64,000 nucleotides of DNA from Sinorhizobium garamanticum (GTDB lineage Bacteria > Pseudomonadota > Alphaproteobacteria > Rhizobiales > Rhizobiaceae), in assembly GCF_029892065.1 (NCBI RefSeq), contig NZ_CP120375.1:558001-622000 (forward strand). The letters run 5' to 3'. The position numbers and the translations under genes were made by a program. The first letter of the stretch is position 1. The number at the start of each line of letters is the position of its first letter. Of the stretch, positions 43,388 through 53,393 are shown piece by piece. The notes under the pieces were generated by a model. The model made no database searches and was not told the DNA's origin. It was given only the letters and a program-made list of their open reading frames with translations.

Positions 43388-44042
43388 TGACCGCACCCGA
43401 TCTCAGGTTCAAACTGTCCGAAAAGCCCTTGCATCGCCCGGGTATCCACACATGGGAGTGCGATCTCATTCAGTTTCGCAAGAAGTTCGGCAAAGCCAAC
43501 GTAACGTCACTGGTGGAGCGGGTCAGTCGCTTTGCGGTCTTCCTGCGCAACAACGACCGGCAATCGAAGCCGATCATCGACGGGCTGATTGAGGTGCTCC
43601 AACCCCTGCCCCACGCCGTTCGACGCTCCATCACCTTCGACCGGGGGCACCGAGTTCAGCGAATGGCACTATCTGCAGGCTGGCATTGGAACGCAGACAT
43701 GGTTCTGTGACCCGCAGTCGCCCTGGCAGAAAGGCACGGTCGAGCAATGGCCGGGTTCGCAAATAGCTTTCGAGAGAGGTGGATCCCCTGTCGATCAGCG
43801 ACGGCGAGCTGAAGGACATCTGCGACCGGCTCAACTCGACACCGCGTAAGTGCTTGGGCTACCGGACGCCCGCGGAAGTCTTCCGCAAGAAACTGCTCCG
43901 CAAATGCGGCGTGTCGGATAGCGTCACACGTCACAGTTCGGCATGGACCTACACTCGAGGATTCAGCTCGACTGCCGAGTGCGTAGCGCATTGGCGTGGC
44001 GAACTGGCTCCGTGTGAAGGATCAGTCTCGTCGCGGGATTGA
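43388..44042 (+). mobile_element. IS30-family transposase relic
   Basis: The catalytic C-terminal part of an IS30 transposase is present: TWECDLIQFRKKFGKANVTS, LVERVSRFAVFLRNNDRQSK, AVRRSITFDRG, then in other frames WFCDPQSPWQKGTVE and DRLNSTPRKCLGYRTPAEVF. The N-terminal helix-turn-helix is missing and at least two frameshifts occur near 43650 and 43770. It directly follows the IS110 relic. Confidence 0.8.
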
Positions 44043-44071
44043 CACGTAGCTCATTGAAGCGTGTCCCGCTC

Positions 44072-44806
44072 TTAGCCAAACCGCGCAAGCAACTGCACGT
44101 TTTCCAGGAGCCAGAACGAGAAGGCCGTCATCGTGCCGGTCATCATGGCGACACCCATCGCGACCATGACGCCGCCCGCGCCGACCTGCAGCGCGCGCCC
44201 AAGTTTTCGCACGGCCTTCAGGCGCCGCATCAGGTGATCGGCAAAAACCGCGGACAACAGGAACGGAACGCCGAGGCCCAGCGAATAGATGGCGAGGAGA
44301 ACAATGCCCGCCGAAGCCGTTGACGAGAGCGCACTAACGGTGAGGATCGCGCCTAGCACGGGACCGATGCACGGGGTCCAGCCAAAGCCGAAGGCGAGTC
44401 CCAGCAAAAACGCACTGACCGGACGACCGCCGCGGATGCTGCCATGGAAGCGCAGATCCCGTTCGAACCAGGGCACGCGGACAAGGCCGGTCATGAACAC
44501 GCCGAGGAAAATGACCATCGCGCCGCCAATGAGTGTCGCCTCGTCCCGATAAGAAGAGAGAAGCCGACTGAAGGCCGTAGTGGTCGCGCCGAGCCCCACG
44601 AAGACGGCCGAGAAGCCCAGTACGAAGCAGACGCTGAGCGACAGCGTCACGAGCCGGCCGGCAGTCGCATCACCCTGCCGGGCGAGCGCATTGCCCGAAA
44701 CATACGAGATGTATCCTGGCACGAGCGGCAGGACGCAGGGCGACAGGAACGAGGCGAGCCCCGCCATGAAAGCTGTTATCAGGCCGATATTTGACATCGC
44801 CGACAT
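44072..44806 (-). CDS. ccdA: CcdA-type thiol-disulfide/cytochrome c biogenesis membrane protein
   Basis: A 244-residue inner-membrane protein with six helices. The redox cysteines lie in FLSPCVLPLVPGYISYVSG and WTPCIGPVLGAIL, the hallmark pair of CcdA/DsbD. It carries reducing equivalents from cytoplasmic thioredoxin to periplasmic thiol proteins. It follows the DsbA-like gene with a 6-nt gap and is the second or third gene of that leftward operon, so the two probably work as a redox pair. The frame is intact. Confidence 0.92.
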   Translation of the reverse strand: MSAMSNIGLITAFMAGLASFLSPCVLPLVPGYISYVSGNALARQGDATAGRLVTLSLSVCFVLGFSAVFVGLGATTTAFSRLLSSYRDEATLIGGAMVIFLGVFMTGLVRVPWFERDLRFHGSIRGGRPVSAFLLGLAFGFGWTPCIGPVLGAILTVSALSSTASAGIVLLAIYSLGLGVPFLLSAVFADHLMRRLKAVRKLGRALQVGAGGVMVAMGVAMMTGTMTAFSFWLLENVQLLARFG

Positions 44807-44812
44807 CTGTAT

Positions 44813-45517
44813 CTAAAGCCCCTGCGGCGACTTGATCAACCGCTTCATCTCGTCGGCATTGCGCGCACCCTGTACGATCTCATTGCCGACGACGAAAGAG
44901 GGCACACTAAAGAGGTGCAGGTCTCGGGCGAGCGCTCTGGTGCGCTTGATTTCCTCATCGACCGCGGTGTCTTCCATATCCTTCTTGAGCCGCTCGAGGT
45001 CGAGCCCGAGCTGAACGGCGATTTCCAAAGTTGACGTCTTGGTCACCGGGCCCGGGTGTGCCATCAGGGCCTCGTGCAACGCGAGAAACTTGCCCTGCTT
45101 CTGGCTGGCGAGCGCGGCACGGGCAGCAAAGACTGAGTCGGGGCCGAAGACGGGGTTTTGCTTGAAGACGACGCGCAGATCTCTGTCGTCCCGCTCCAAT
45201 CCAGCGAGCATCTGTGCCGCCTGGCGGCAGTAGGTGCAGTTGTAATCGAAGAACTCCGCGAGGTTGGTGCTGCCCTTTGGGTTGGCTCCAACCGGCGAAT
45301 CAGGATCGTTGAAGATTTCGTCGTGCCGCTGCACAATAACGGCCGCCAGCTCGTGGTCTTTCGCCGCCTGCCGAGGTGCTTCCGTCCCGTTCACGGATTC
45401 GGCGATGACTTCCGGAGTAGCGAGCACACCGCTAAGTCGCTGGTCCAGGTACCAGATTGCATATAGCAGTGAAAGGCCTGCCAGAACAAAGTAAACGGAC
45501 TTCCAGCTTAGCCTCAT
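44813..45517 (-). CDS. periplasmic DsbA-family thioredoxin-fold protein
   Basis: A 234-residue protein with an N-terminal membrane anchor or signal (VYFVLAGLSLLYAIWYL) and a DsbA-type fold. The active site is CTYC in NLAEFFDYNCTYCRQA, and the cis-proline strand is in LFSVPSFVVGNEIVQGA. The central helical insertion is typical of DsbA/ScsC-like proteins. With CcdA downstream it likely acts as a reductase or isomerase in the periplasm. The ATG at 45517 overlaps the stop of a 37-codon upstream frame. Confidence 0.9.
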   Translation of the reverse strand: MRLSWKSVYFVLAGLSLLYAIWYLDQRLSGVLATPEVIAESVNGTEAPRQAAKDHELAAVIVQRHDEIFNDPDSPVGANPKGSTNLAEFFDYNCTYCRQAAQMLAGLERDDRDLRVVFKQNPVFGPDSVFAARAALASQKQGKFLALHEALMAHPGPVTKTSTLEIAVQLGLDLERLKKDMEDTAVDEEIKRTRALARDLHLFSVPSFVVGNEIVQGARNADEMKRLIKSPQGL

Positions 45518-45627
45518 AGCGATTTCTCCTCATTCTGGGGAGCCGCCTGGCAACGACCGCCCGTCAAACCATTGTTTTTGAACTGGCGATGAAGCGCCTG
45601 CCACCCAGAGCGGGCGATTACGATCAT
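45514..45627 (-). CDS. 37-residue leader peptide or small protein upstream of the DsbA-like gene
   Basis: From the ATG at 45627, with AGGAGA six bases upstream, the frame encodes MIVIARSGWQALHRQ and continues to CQAAPQNEEKSL, ending in a TGA that overlaps the next ATG (ATGA). The strong ribosome-binding site and the coupling suggest translation. It carries one cysteine. It may be a coupling peptide for the redox operon. It is not recognised. Confidence 0.4.
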   Translation of the reverse strand: MIVIARSGWQALHRQFKNNGLTGGRCQAAPQNEEKSL

Positions 45628-45844
45628 GATAATCTCCTATTGAAAGTCACAGTTTTTCCGACCTTCGTTATGTTGGCCACCTGGCCTTGTCCATAGTGCT
45701 GGACAGACACTCGCAAAATAGCTTGCGACGACTTCTTCTCGATCGCTAAGGATTGGGGAGAACCTCGCCGTGTCGTGCCAGACGAGGAGCGGTTCATCAC
45801 CAATGGCTCTATGGCCCCATGTCGCATGCTCGACACCAAGCGTT
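45628..45844. other. upstream region of the DsbA/CcdA operon
   Basis: It probably holds the leftward promoter of the redox operon; no motif was assigned. No gene is supported. Confidence 0.3.
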
Positions 45845-46087
45845 GTTGAGCTGGCGACGAGTGTTGGGGCGGAGAAATAATCCGCGAGGTGGGTTCGGTT
45901 ATCCTATTCGCTAGAGGTCTCCCGTCTCGTTGTGCCAACAGCCACCCTTTTGTCAGCAGTAGCTGACAGCAGCCTGAAGGCTACCGGCGATTTGCTCAAA
46001 GGCGATCCAGCGTGGTCTCAAGTTCTGTCGATAGAAACGTCCCCTCGACCTGGCAGCTCTCGGCACACCTGATGTGAATGCTTTCCC
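45845..46087. repeat. dispersed ~240-bp repeat, copy B
   Basis: This is the second copy of the repeat at 30285-30527, with several substitutions and indels. The minus-strand peptide (RFYRQNLRPRWIAFEQIAGS) is the same as in copy A but is broken by a frameshift. Sequence from 46088 to 46334 holds no other gene. Confidence 0.65.
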
Positions 46088-46334
46088 ACCGCCTTGAGTA
46101 TGGGTTACCTCACCAAAAAGATAACGCCGCCGCGGGCTCCGCGCAGCCATCGACGAAAGCCGCCCGCGCGCCACGTTCGAACGCGCTGACCAGGAGCAAG
46201 GCGGACGTCTTCGAGATCTCGTTCGAATCGCGGGTCGCTTTCCAACTGGACGACATTCCTCTGTTGCCGAGTACTCCCTTCCGCGTAATGTGTTTTTGGC
46301 GATTCAAGATTCTTGCTTGGTGAGGAGGCCAGCA

Positions 46335-46784
46335 ATGATGGCGCGACCTCTTTCTCTGGATTTACGCCAGCGCGTCGCCGCCGCTTTGGGATGTCGGCGG
46401 CGACGGCGGTGCGGATCGGCCAGCTTGACCGGTCCGGCCGCGGTTTGGCGCCGGCCAAGATGGGGCCATGTCAAACCGATGCTGCGGGGCGCGGCGGCCG
46501 ATGAGGTTCACCGCCGACTGGCGGCCAAAACCGATTGGACGGTGCGGGCGCTTGCCGCCGATCTGAAGGCGGCCGGGATCGATGTCTCTCATGACACCGT
46601 TTGGCGTTTCCTGCGCCGCGAAGGGAAGACATTTAAAAAAACGCTGATCGCCAGCGAGCAGGACAGGCCGAAGGTGGCGCGGTTCCGAAGCCGCTGGAAG
46701 ACCCGTCAACATCGACTTGATCCGCACCGCCTGGTGTTCGTTGACGAAAGTGTGCTGCAGAGCAGCGGAAGGAGTTCAATATGA
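46335..46784 (+). mobile_element. IS630-family transposase relic
   Basis: The frame MARPLSLDLRQRVAAAL, then VRALAADLKAAGIDVSHDTV and WRFLRREGKTFKKTLIASEQ followed by FVDES matches IS630-type transposases. The helix-turn-helix region is frameshifted near 46390 and the protein stops at 46784, just after the first catalytic Asp (FVDE), so the DDE domain is lost. It is unrelated to the intact IS630 at 52046. Confidence 0.8.
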
Positions 46785-46799
46785 ACTAAGAGCGTTTCG

Positions 46800-47790
46800 C
46801 ACTGACTGGGGGTTAAGATCGAAAGGACTGCCGACGTGAGCATTCTGGTCACGGGGCCGGACGGGAGTCGTGGGGACGCTCGGCGGTAGCGTCGGATAGG
46901 TCACCTGCGGCTGGACTCCGGTGAGTGTTCGCAAGAAGGCGATGATCTTCGCAACTTCCTCAGCGCCTAGTTCAGTGCCTAGCTGGGTCGCACCCATCAC
47001 AGCTACGCCCTGCTTGAGGTCCCACGCATGGCCGTAATGGAAGTGGGGGGAGCGTGATGTTCTCAGAGTCGGGACCTTGAAGACGTAGGCATCGGCCAAC
47101 TTCCCTGTTACCTGAAGGCGGCCTTTGTCGTTAGGGCAAGAACTCCGAGCCAGGGTTCTCGACCACGCCAAATGGAGCGTACATGCCGCCGCCCACATTT
47201 ATTCCGTTGTGGCAGGCGGAGCATCCGTCGACGCAAAGCCTGAGGCCTTCCTTCGCTTCAGCGGTGAGCGCGTTCTCATCCCCGTTTGTGTATTGGTCGA
47301 ACGGCGCCTCGGGTGTGGTCAGTGTCGCCTCGAAAACGGCAACGGCCTTCACGACATTGTCGTACGTCACGGATCGGCCTCATGCGGGAAGGCTTTGCCG
47401 AACGCCTCCACATAGCCGGGAATGCCTTTGAGCTCCTCGACGGCGTGCTCAGGGGAATGGGTGCACCGACCTGCTCCTTCAGGTCAGCCGCCCGGCCGTC
47501 CCAAAACTGAGCAGTACCAAAGACGGAGTTGAGTGCAGTCGGCGCGTTGCGGCCGCCACGCTGCCGCTATAGCCTATCGAGGTGGGTCGCCCGTTAGCGC
47601 CGCCGCGCCCGATCTGATGGCAGGTGTTGCAGCTGATGTTGTGCGTTTTCCAAAGTCGCGGTTCGAAATACAGCATCTTGCTGGGCTCGAGCGTCTCGGG
47701 TGTCGCCGAATTGTGATCCAAGGCCGGCGGTTCGTTGAGAATGGCGCTGAATAACGGTCTCGCCTCATCCAGCAGATTGTGTTGCCCCTC
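46800..47790 (-). pseudogene. di-haem cytochrome c peroxidase/MauG-like, multiply frameshifted
   Basis: Leftward fragments in several frames assemble a di-haem peroxidase. ISCNTCHQIGRGG carries the first CxxCH, CVDGCSACHNGINVGGGMYA the second, and GKLADAYVFKVPTLRTSRSP then HYGHAWDLKQGVAVMGATQLG form the C-terminal domain. At least three indels break the frame. The 5' end is cut near 47790 by an IS5-type element. The intact enzyme would reduce hydrogen peroxide in the periplasm. Confidence 0.85.
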
Positions 47791-47823
47791 GTTGTAGAGG
47801 CAAAAAGACGTGATCCGAGTGCC

Positions 47824-48677
47824 CTAGGCCGCAAACTCATAAACGGACTTTGGTAATCGGGAAGAAGATGATTCAAAGGGGCCTTGATTTGGAGGCCTTG
47901 CGTGACCCGTCGTCGTTTCGACCTGACCGATTTCGAGTGGGCGATTATTCAGCCCCTACGCCGAACAAGAGTCGCGGCGTGCCGCGGGTCGATGACCGGC
48001 GGGTGATCAACGGCATTTTGTGGCGGTTCCGCACAGGCTCGCCTTGGGCGGACGTACCGGAGCGATATGGGCCTTACACCACCTGCTACAACCGCTTCGT
48101 GCGATGGAGGAAAGCGGATGTTTGGGATCATGTCTTGCGTGAGATCGCAAAGGCCTTCGACGGCAACATCGTCATGATCGACAGTTCCTGTGTCCGCGTT
48201 CATCAGCATGCGGCCACGGGAAAAAGGGGGATCGAGACGATGGCTGCATGGGACGTTCCCGCGGCGGTCTGACCACGAAAATCCACGCGGTCGTCGACGC
48301 AGACGGCAGACCGATCAGCCTTGATCTGACAGCAGGGCAAGCCCACGACAATCGGATGGCAGAACCGATGCTGCGGGACATGCGCGAAGGCGCGATCCTC
48401 CTTGCTGACCGCGCCTACGACACCAATGCCTTGCGAGACTTGGCCAAAGAAAAACGGGCTTGGGCCAACATTCCAGCAAAACGGAACCGCAAGGCCAGCT
48501 TCCCCTTCAGCGCATGGGTCTATCGCCAACGCAATCTGATCGAGCGCTTCTTCAACAAACTCAAACAGTTCCGCGGCATCGCAACCAGATACGACAAAGA
48601 CCCACGCAACTTTCTTGCTGCCGTCAAGTTAGTCGCGACACGCATCTGGATCAGGTCGTTATGAGTCTATGCCCTAG
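47824..48677 (+). mobile_element. IS5-family element with frameshifted transposase
   Basis: The transposase runs from a GTG near 47902 (VTRRRFDLTDFEWAIIQPL) through GVPRVDDRRVINGILWRFRT and MIDSSCVRVHQHA to a second frame MGRSRGGLTTKIHAVVDADG and YRQRNLIERFFNKLKQFRGI, ending at 48664. One base is missing near 47960 and another shift lies near 48235; in IS1031-type elements two frames are normal, but the first shift is damaging. Imperfect inverted ends (CTAGGCCGCAAACTCATAA and CTAGGGCATAGACTCATAA) bound it. Confidence 0.82.
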
Positions 48678-49072
48678 CTCGAAAGGTCCGCCCCACGCCG
48701 AGCGGAGACCGGTGACAAGACCTGTTTTCATGGAGGACATAAGAGACATAGACATGACACCCGCTGCTTTGATCGTGCACCGGTTCAGGCAATAAACATG
48801 CCGGAGCAATCTTCTCCTTGTGTTTCACGATTCCAGCACCGATCCCTCAGGCGATTATCGTCTCTACCCTCTCCCGGCGAAATTCTGCCCGGGACCGCGG
48901 AGATGCTTGCGCCCCAACACCGGGCGTAATCCACGAAGTTTACCGGTCGCCCTCGGCCGACGCGTTGTGCAACACGTCAATGTCGCATGGGTTTGTCCGA
49001 TGTAGCGGCGATGTTGGCCATGGGAGACAGCTGATTCGATCGGTTTACATTGTATTTAAACGCTTTTTTCTT
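48678..49072. other. upstream region of the M16-peptidase gene
   Basis: No gene is supported. Around 48981-48996 lies TGTCGCATGGGTTTGT, which shares TGTCGCATG with the reverse complement of the other NifA sites but has lost the ACA half. It is probably a degenerate upstream activator site. Confidence 0.4.
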
Positions 49073-49088
49073 TGGCACGCCTATTGCT
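49073..49088 (+). promoter_or_regulatory. sigma-54 promoter of the M16-peptidase gene
   Basis: TGGCACGCCTATTGCT matches the -24/-12 consensus fully (GG-N10-GC). The copy at 9135 has the same arrangement with an intact NifA site. Here the NifA site is degenerate, so activation may be weak. Confidence 0.85.
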
Positions 49089-49143
49089 TTGAACCATTTG
49101 CAGACGCGTCACGGACCACGACAAGCGTGCGGAGAATGTCGAA

Positions 49144-50181
49144 ATGTCAAAACAATGCTTTGTGCCGGGGCCTGGGCCCGCGCCCGGCCAGCCTACCGCA
49201 GGAGGCTCCCGATGGGGAAGAAGGAAGAGGCGGTATTTGCGAAGAAATGGTCGAGCCAATACTGCACGGGAGCTTTTGCCCTCGTGGCCGACGAGACATG
49301 CTGGGGTGTTTTCGCGTGTCCGTGCACTTGCCCTGAGTATGGTCGCGCTACAATGTGTGACGACTTCAGGAGTGGCGGCCGCGGAGGCCCTGCTTCGCGA
49401 AGCCAAGATTGCAAATTTCATGCTGAGCAACGGCATGGAGGTGGTCGTCATACCCGATCACCGGGCGCCGATCGTCAGGCAGATGGTCTGGTACAAGGCC
49501 GGTAACGCCGACGAACCACCTAGCAAATCCGGCATCGCTCATTTCCTGGAGCATCTGATGTTCGAGAGAACGAAGAAGCATCCGGCCGGCAAGCTTCCCG
49601 CAAGATCGGCGATGAGGAGAACGGCTTCACGTCTTCCGACTACACCGCCTACTATCCGATGGTTCCGCCGGAGGGCGCTCGGGACAATGATGGAATTCGA
49701 AGCTGACCGGATGCGTCATCTCGTACTCACCGACGCGGTGGTCGCGTCCGAGCGCGATGTCTTTCAGCGAGGGGCAGATGCAGGCGACCCTCGGGCGTCG
49801 ATCGAAACGCCTCTCGGCGTCGAACCGAGCTCGGTGAAGCCGCATCGGCTGGAGCTGCTCGTCAAAATGGCGCACGGCTCGATGTTGCCATTCCGGCGAT
49901 CGCAACGACCTACCACTGGGCGTGCAACTGTCACGGCGACTTGGCCGAAGGTGCGCCTGACAACGTATCGCCGGATTGGCCGGAGACTGCATGATGGAAA
50001 AGAGGATTTCTTCAGCAACAGATGCGATCGACGACAACAATCAGGCGCTTTCGACCAGGCGGCACGCAATCCCATCAACCGTCTCATCCGCTGCACCTTC
50101 GCAAAGCGCATTTTCGAGCTGGGCGCGGGACCAGGCTTGGTTTCCTCTATGGCCGTTCCGGCGAGTGCTGCAATTTTCTGA
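49144..50181 (+). pseudogene. M16-family zinc peptidase (y4wA-like), frameshifted
   Basis: After a signal-like segment ([20 protein letters not shown]) the frame reads [19 protein letters not shown] and carries the M16 zinc motif HFLEH (133-137). Beyond KHPAGK a local shift scrambles about 20 residues; the correct reading ([19 protein letters not shown]) is in another frame. Homology resumes with [20 protein letters not shown] and VVASERDVF before being lost again. It resembles Y4wA of NGR234, a PqqF-like peptidase. Relics of a second M16 half continue to about 50370 (PAMKLAPDAMKDLLRGVDKS). Most of the catalytic and substrate-binding core is therefore unusable. Confidence 0.75.
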
Positions 50182-50589
50182 CCTGCGCCTGCAGGAACCC
50201 TGAAGAACCGCGGAGCGATCGAAGCGTTCAATGGAACCGGCGCCAGCCACTGGATATCGATTGTCCCGCCCTGATGAGGGAGATTGGTCCGTGCCTGCGA
50301 TGAAACTCGCTCCGGATGCCATGAAGGACCTGCTGCGCGGCGTGGACAAGAGTATGCGTAAGGCTTTTTGACCGATCCAGAAAGGTGCTCCTTTGAGGAA
50401 TCGGCGTCAATATCTGCCCTATGCTCGTCCCGTCGCTGACGATTGCCTTTTGGGCCGCATGGGCCACGTTACGGCAATCGGCTGATGATGGTGCGTGCAT
50501 TGGCGGATCACGCACGCAACTGCTCATCGCTTTTGCTGAGGACGTCTGGACGATCCTCGCGTTGCTGACCAGCCGAAGGCAATTCTTTC
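50182..50589. other. decayed tail between peptidase and exporter genes
   Basis: Fragments resembling the end of an M16-type protein stop near 50370; after that nothing is recognised up to the exporter start at 50590. Confidence 0.35.
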
Positions 50590-51999
50590 ATGAAACGCAT
50601 CGTTCCGATGATCCTTACCGTCGCCCTGTTCATGGAGGACATGGATTCGACCATCGTTTCGACATCGCTGCCCGCGATCGCCCGCGACATCGGCGTCGGG
50701 CCGATAATGCTGAACCTGGCACTGACCTCCTACATGGTGGCGCTCGCGGTCTTCATCCCCTTGAGTGGCTGGATGGCGGACCGCTTCGACGCCAAGCGCA
50801 TCTTTCGGGCGGCGATCCTCGTCTTCATGCTCGGTTCGGTGCTCTGCGCGATCGCCAATAGCCTCGTTGCACTCGTCCTGTCGCGTTTCCTGCAGGGAAT
50901 GGGCGGCGCCATGATGACGCCGGTCGCACGTCTCGTGCTCATCCGCGGCACTCCGCGCAGCGAACTGGTCTCGACCATGGCGATGCTCACGATCCCGGCG
51001 CTCGTTGGACCTCTGGTAGGACCGCCGCTCGGTGGCTTCATCACCACGTACTTCTCCTGGCACTGGATCTTCTTGATCAACGTGCCGGTCGGCATCGTCG
51101 GTTATGTTCTCTCCGGCGTTTACCTTCCCAAGATGGAACGGCGAAACCCACCGCCGGTGGATATCCTCGGCTTCCTGCTCGGAGGCATCACTGCTGCCGG
51201 TGTCGTCTTTGGGTGTTCAGTCATCAGCTTGCCAACCCTGCCGCCTGCAGTCGGCTTCGCCATGGCGTCAATCGGGATCGCGGCAGCGCTCCTCTACGTC
51301 TTCCACGCGCGCCGCCATCCTGCGCCGGTGCTCGACCTTCGCCTCTTCCGCGACAGCGCCTTTCGGACCGCCTCGATCGGCGGGACGGTTTTCCGCATCT
51401 CCGTCGGCGCTGTGGCGTTCCTGATGCCCCAGATGCTGGAGAGCGGCTTCGGGCTCAATCCGTTCCAGTCCGGTCTCATCACCTTCATCGGCGCAGTCGG
51501 CGCCATCGCCACCAAGTTCGTTGCCCGGCACGTGCTCACGTTTACCGGCTTCCGCATGACGGTAATCGTCGCAGCCGCGCTCGCGGCCGGGGCGACCTTC
51601 GCGAATAGTTTCATCACGCCGGGAACGCCCTATGTGGTGATGCTCTGCATCCTGCTCGTCGCCGGTTTGGCGCGCTCCTTCTTCTTCACCAGTGTCAATG
51701 CGCTCTCTTTTGCCGAAATCGAGGATGCGGATGCGAGCAAGGCGACCTCGATGAGTGCCGTGCTGCAGCAGATCAGTTATGCGCTCGGCGTGGCTGTCGC
51801 AGGTGCCATCCTCGAGATCGACACGGCAATCAAAGGCGGGCCGCTCGCTCTTGAGGATTTCCACGTCGCCTTCATGATCATCGCTGTCGGCAACCTGCTG
51901 GCGGCGATACCCTTCGTGACCATGGCGAAGAATGCCGGCGCTTCCGTTTCCGGGCATGGGCTGGCGATGCGCGAAGGGGAAACGACGGGCGACAAGTAG
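50590..51999 (+). CDS. MFS exporter (DHA2/EmrB-like)
   Basis: A 469-residue major facilitator with about fourteen helices. Motif A appears as GWMADRFDAKRIFRAAI, the DHA2-type motif D1 region as FMEDMDSTIVSTSLPAIARD, and motif C as PALVGPLVGPPLGGFI. DHA2 proteins expel drugs and metabolites with the proton gradient. It resembles y4wD of the NGR234 symbiotic plasmid, which also follows M16-peptidase genes, so the local order is conserved even though the peptidase is broken. The frame is intact. Confidence 0.9.
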   Translation: MKRIVPMILTVALFMEDMDSTIVSTSLPAIARDIGVGPIMLNLALTSYMVALAVFIPLSGWMADRFDAKRIFRAAILVFMLGSVLCAIANSLVALVLSRFLQGMGGAMMTPVARLVLIRGTPRSELVSTMAMLTIPALVGPLVGPPLGGFITTYFSWHWIFLINVPVGIVGYVLSGVYLPKMERRNPPPVDILGFLLGGITAAGVVFGCSVISLPTLPPAVGFAMASIGIAAALLYVFHARRHPAPVLDLRLFRDSAFRTASIGGTVFRISVGAVAFLMPQMLESGFGLNPFQSGLITFIGAVGAIATKFVARHVLTFTGFRMTVIVAAALAAGATFANSFITPGTPYVVMLCILLVAGLARSFFFTSVNALSFAEIEDADASKATSMSAVLQQISYALGVAVAGAILEIDTAIKGGPLALEDFHVAFMIIAVGNLLAAIPFVTMAKNAGASVSGHGLAMREGETTGDK

Positions 52000-52045
52000 T
52001 GCCTATTTAAGCTGGGGAGGCATACGAGTGGGAAAACCGCTTATA

Positions 52046-53205
52046 CCAGCGGCATTTGCGCTTGACTCGTAGGGGATTCCCAAAAGGCGACGAGGTCTGA
52101 CTCACTGCTGTCGCGAGCTGAAGGAGGCTTGGATGGCAGGGATTGCAATCACACGGATGGAGCTGACGGCGGCACAAGTTCGGGCTGCGGCGGCGAAAGT
52201 GAAGGATGCCGTGGCGGCGCGGCGCATGCTGGCGATTGCCTTGGTTTTGGAGGGCGTCGATCGTAAGACGGCGGCCGCGACCTGTGGCATGGATCGCCAG
52301 ACGCTGCGTGACTGGGTGCATCGCTACAATGCGGAAGGACTCAGCGGCCTTTCCAACTGGAAGTCACCGGGGCGCCAGCAGTGGCTGACGCCGGCGCAGA
52401 AGGCCGCGTTGGCGGCGCTGGTGGAACAAGGTCCCGATCCGGAGCGCGACGGCGTGGTGCGCTGGCGGCGCAAGGACCTGAAGCGACGGATCGAGGAAAT
52501 GTTCGGGGTCGTCACGCAGGGGCGCACGGTGGGCGCGCAACTGGCCGCCCTCGGTTTCGTGCGGCTGACGCCGCGTCCCCGTCACCCGAAGGCCGACGAA
52601 GCGGCCCAGGAGGCATTCAAAAAAACTTCTCCGACAAGGTAGCGGCGGCTCTACCCGAGCACGCCCGCGGCAGGCCGGTCGAGATCTGGTTGCAGGACGA
52701 GGCGCGGGTCGGCCAACAGGGGACGTTGACCCGGGTCTGGGCCCGCCGCGGTACCCGCCCGCGCGGCCCGCGCGACCGGCGCTGCAAATGGGCCTACATG
52801 TTCGGCGCCGTCTGCTCGGCGCGCGCCGCCTCCGCCGCCCTCGTCCTGCCAAAGGCCAATGCCGACGCCCTGTCCCGGCATTTGGCGGAGATCAGCCGCC
52901 AGGTCGCCGCCGGCGCGAACGCCATCCTCGTGCTCGACGGGGCGGGCTGGCACTGCGCCGCGGACCTCATCGTCCCCGACAACCTCACGCTTCTGCACCT
53001 GCCGCCCTACGCGCCCGAGCTCAATCCGGTCGAGAACATCTGGGAGTATCTGCGCAAGAACAAGCTCGCCATCACCGTCTTCGACGGCTACGACGACATC
53101 ATCGATAAATGTTGCCGAGCCTGGAACTTCTTCGCAAACGACAAGAGCGCCGTCGCCTCCATCACGTCACGCAGATGGGCGCAGGTCAAACTTTAATGCC
53201 GTTGG
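52046..53205 (+). mobile_element. IS630-family insertion sequence, apparently intact
   Basis: The element lies between TA dinucleotides (52044-52045 and 53206-53207), the usual IS630 target duplication. Imperfect inverted ends begin CCAGCGGCATTTGCGCTTGA on the left and CCAACGGCATTAAAGTTTGA on the right (reverse complement). It interrupts a VOC-family gene whose remnant begins right after its right end. Confidence 0.82.
52133..53196 (+). CDS. IS630 transposase, two frames joined by a -1 shift
   Basis: The first frame (52133-52642) encodes the helix-turn-helix domain: MELTAAQVRAAAAKVKDAVA, then AATCGMDRQTLRDWVHRYNA. The second frame, entered by a -1 shift at the slippery run A-AAA-AAC (A7 at 52619-52625), encodes the DDE domain with IWLQDEARVGQQG, ILVLDGAGWH and LPPYAPELNPVENIWEYL, so all three acidic residues (D, D, E) are present. 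Programmed -1 frameshifting is common for two-frame IS630 members. The element may still be active. Confidence 0.85.
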
Positions 53206-53393
53206 TACCACACCTTTTTCGTGATCCAGCTCTGTCCCGGCCGCTCGCAGACCGCCGACAGCTTGTTGCCGTCTGGATCGCGGATGCAAGCAGTGTAGAA
53301 ATCCGGGTGGAACGGCCTCAAGCCTGGCGCGCCTTCATTCGTGGCACCACTTGCGAGTGCCGCGGCGTAGAAGGCATCGACGACCGCGGCTTA
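53206..53393 (-). pseudogene. VOC/glyoxalase-family C-terminal relic
   Basis: Read leftward, it gives VDAFYAAALASGATNEGAPG, HPDFYTACIRDPDGNKLSAV and CERPG, the end of a VOC (glyoxalase/bleomycin-resistance) domain. The 5' part is missing on its right side and the last codons abut the IS630 right end. Confidence 0.65.

Noticed and set aside
50524..51957. Long open frames opposite the MFS exporter, rich in Asp, Arg, Glu and His.
   Set aside because: They are mirror frames of a hydrophobic protein, with no ribosome-binding sites or motifs.
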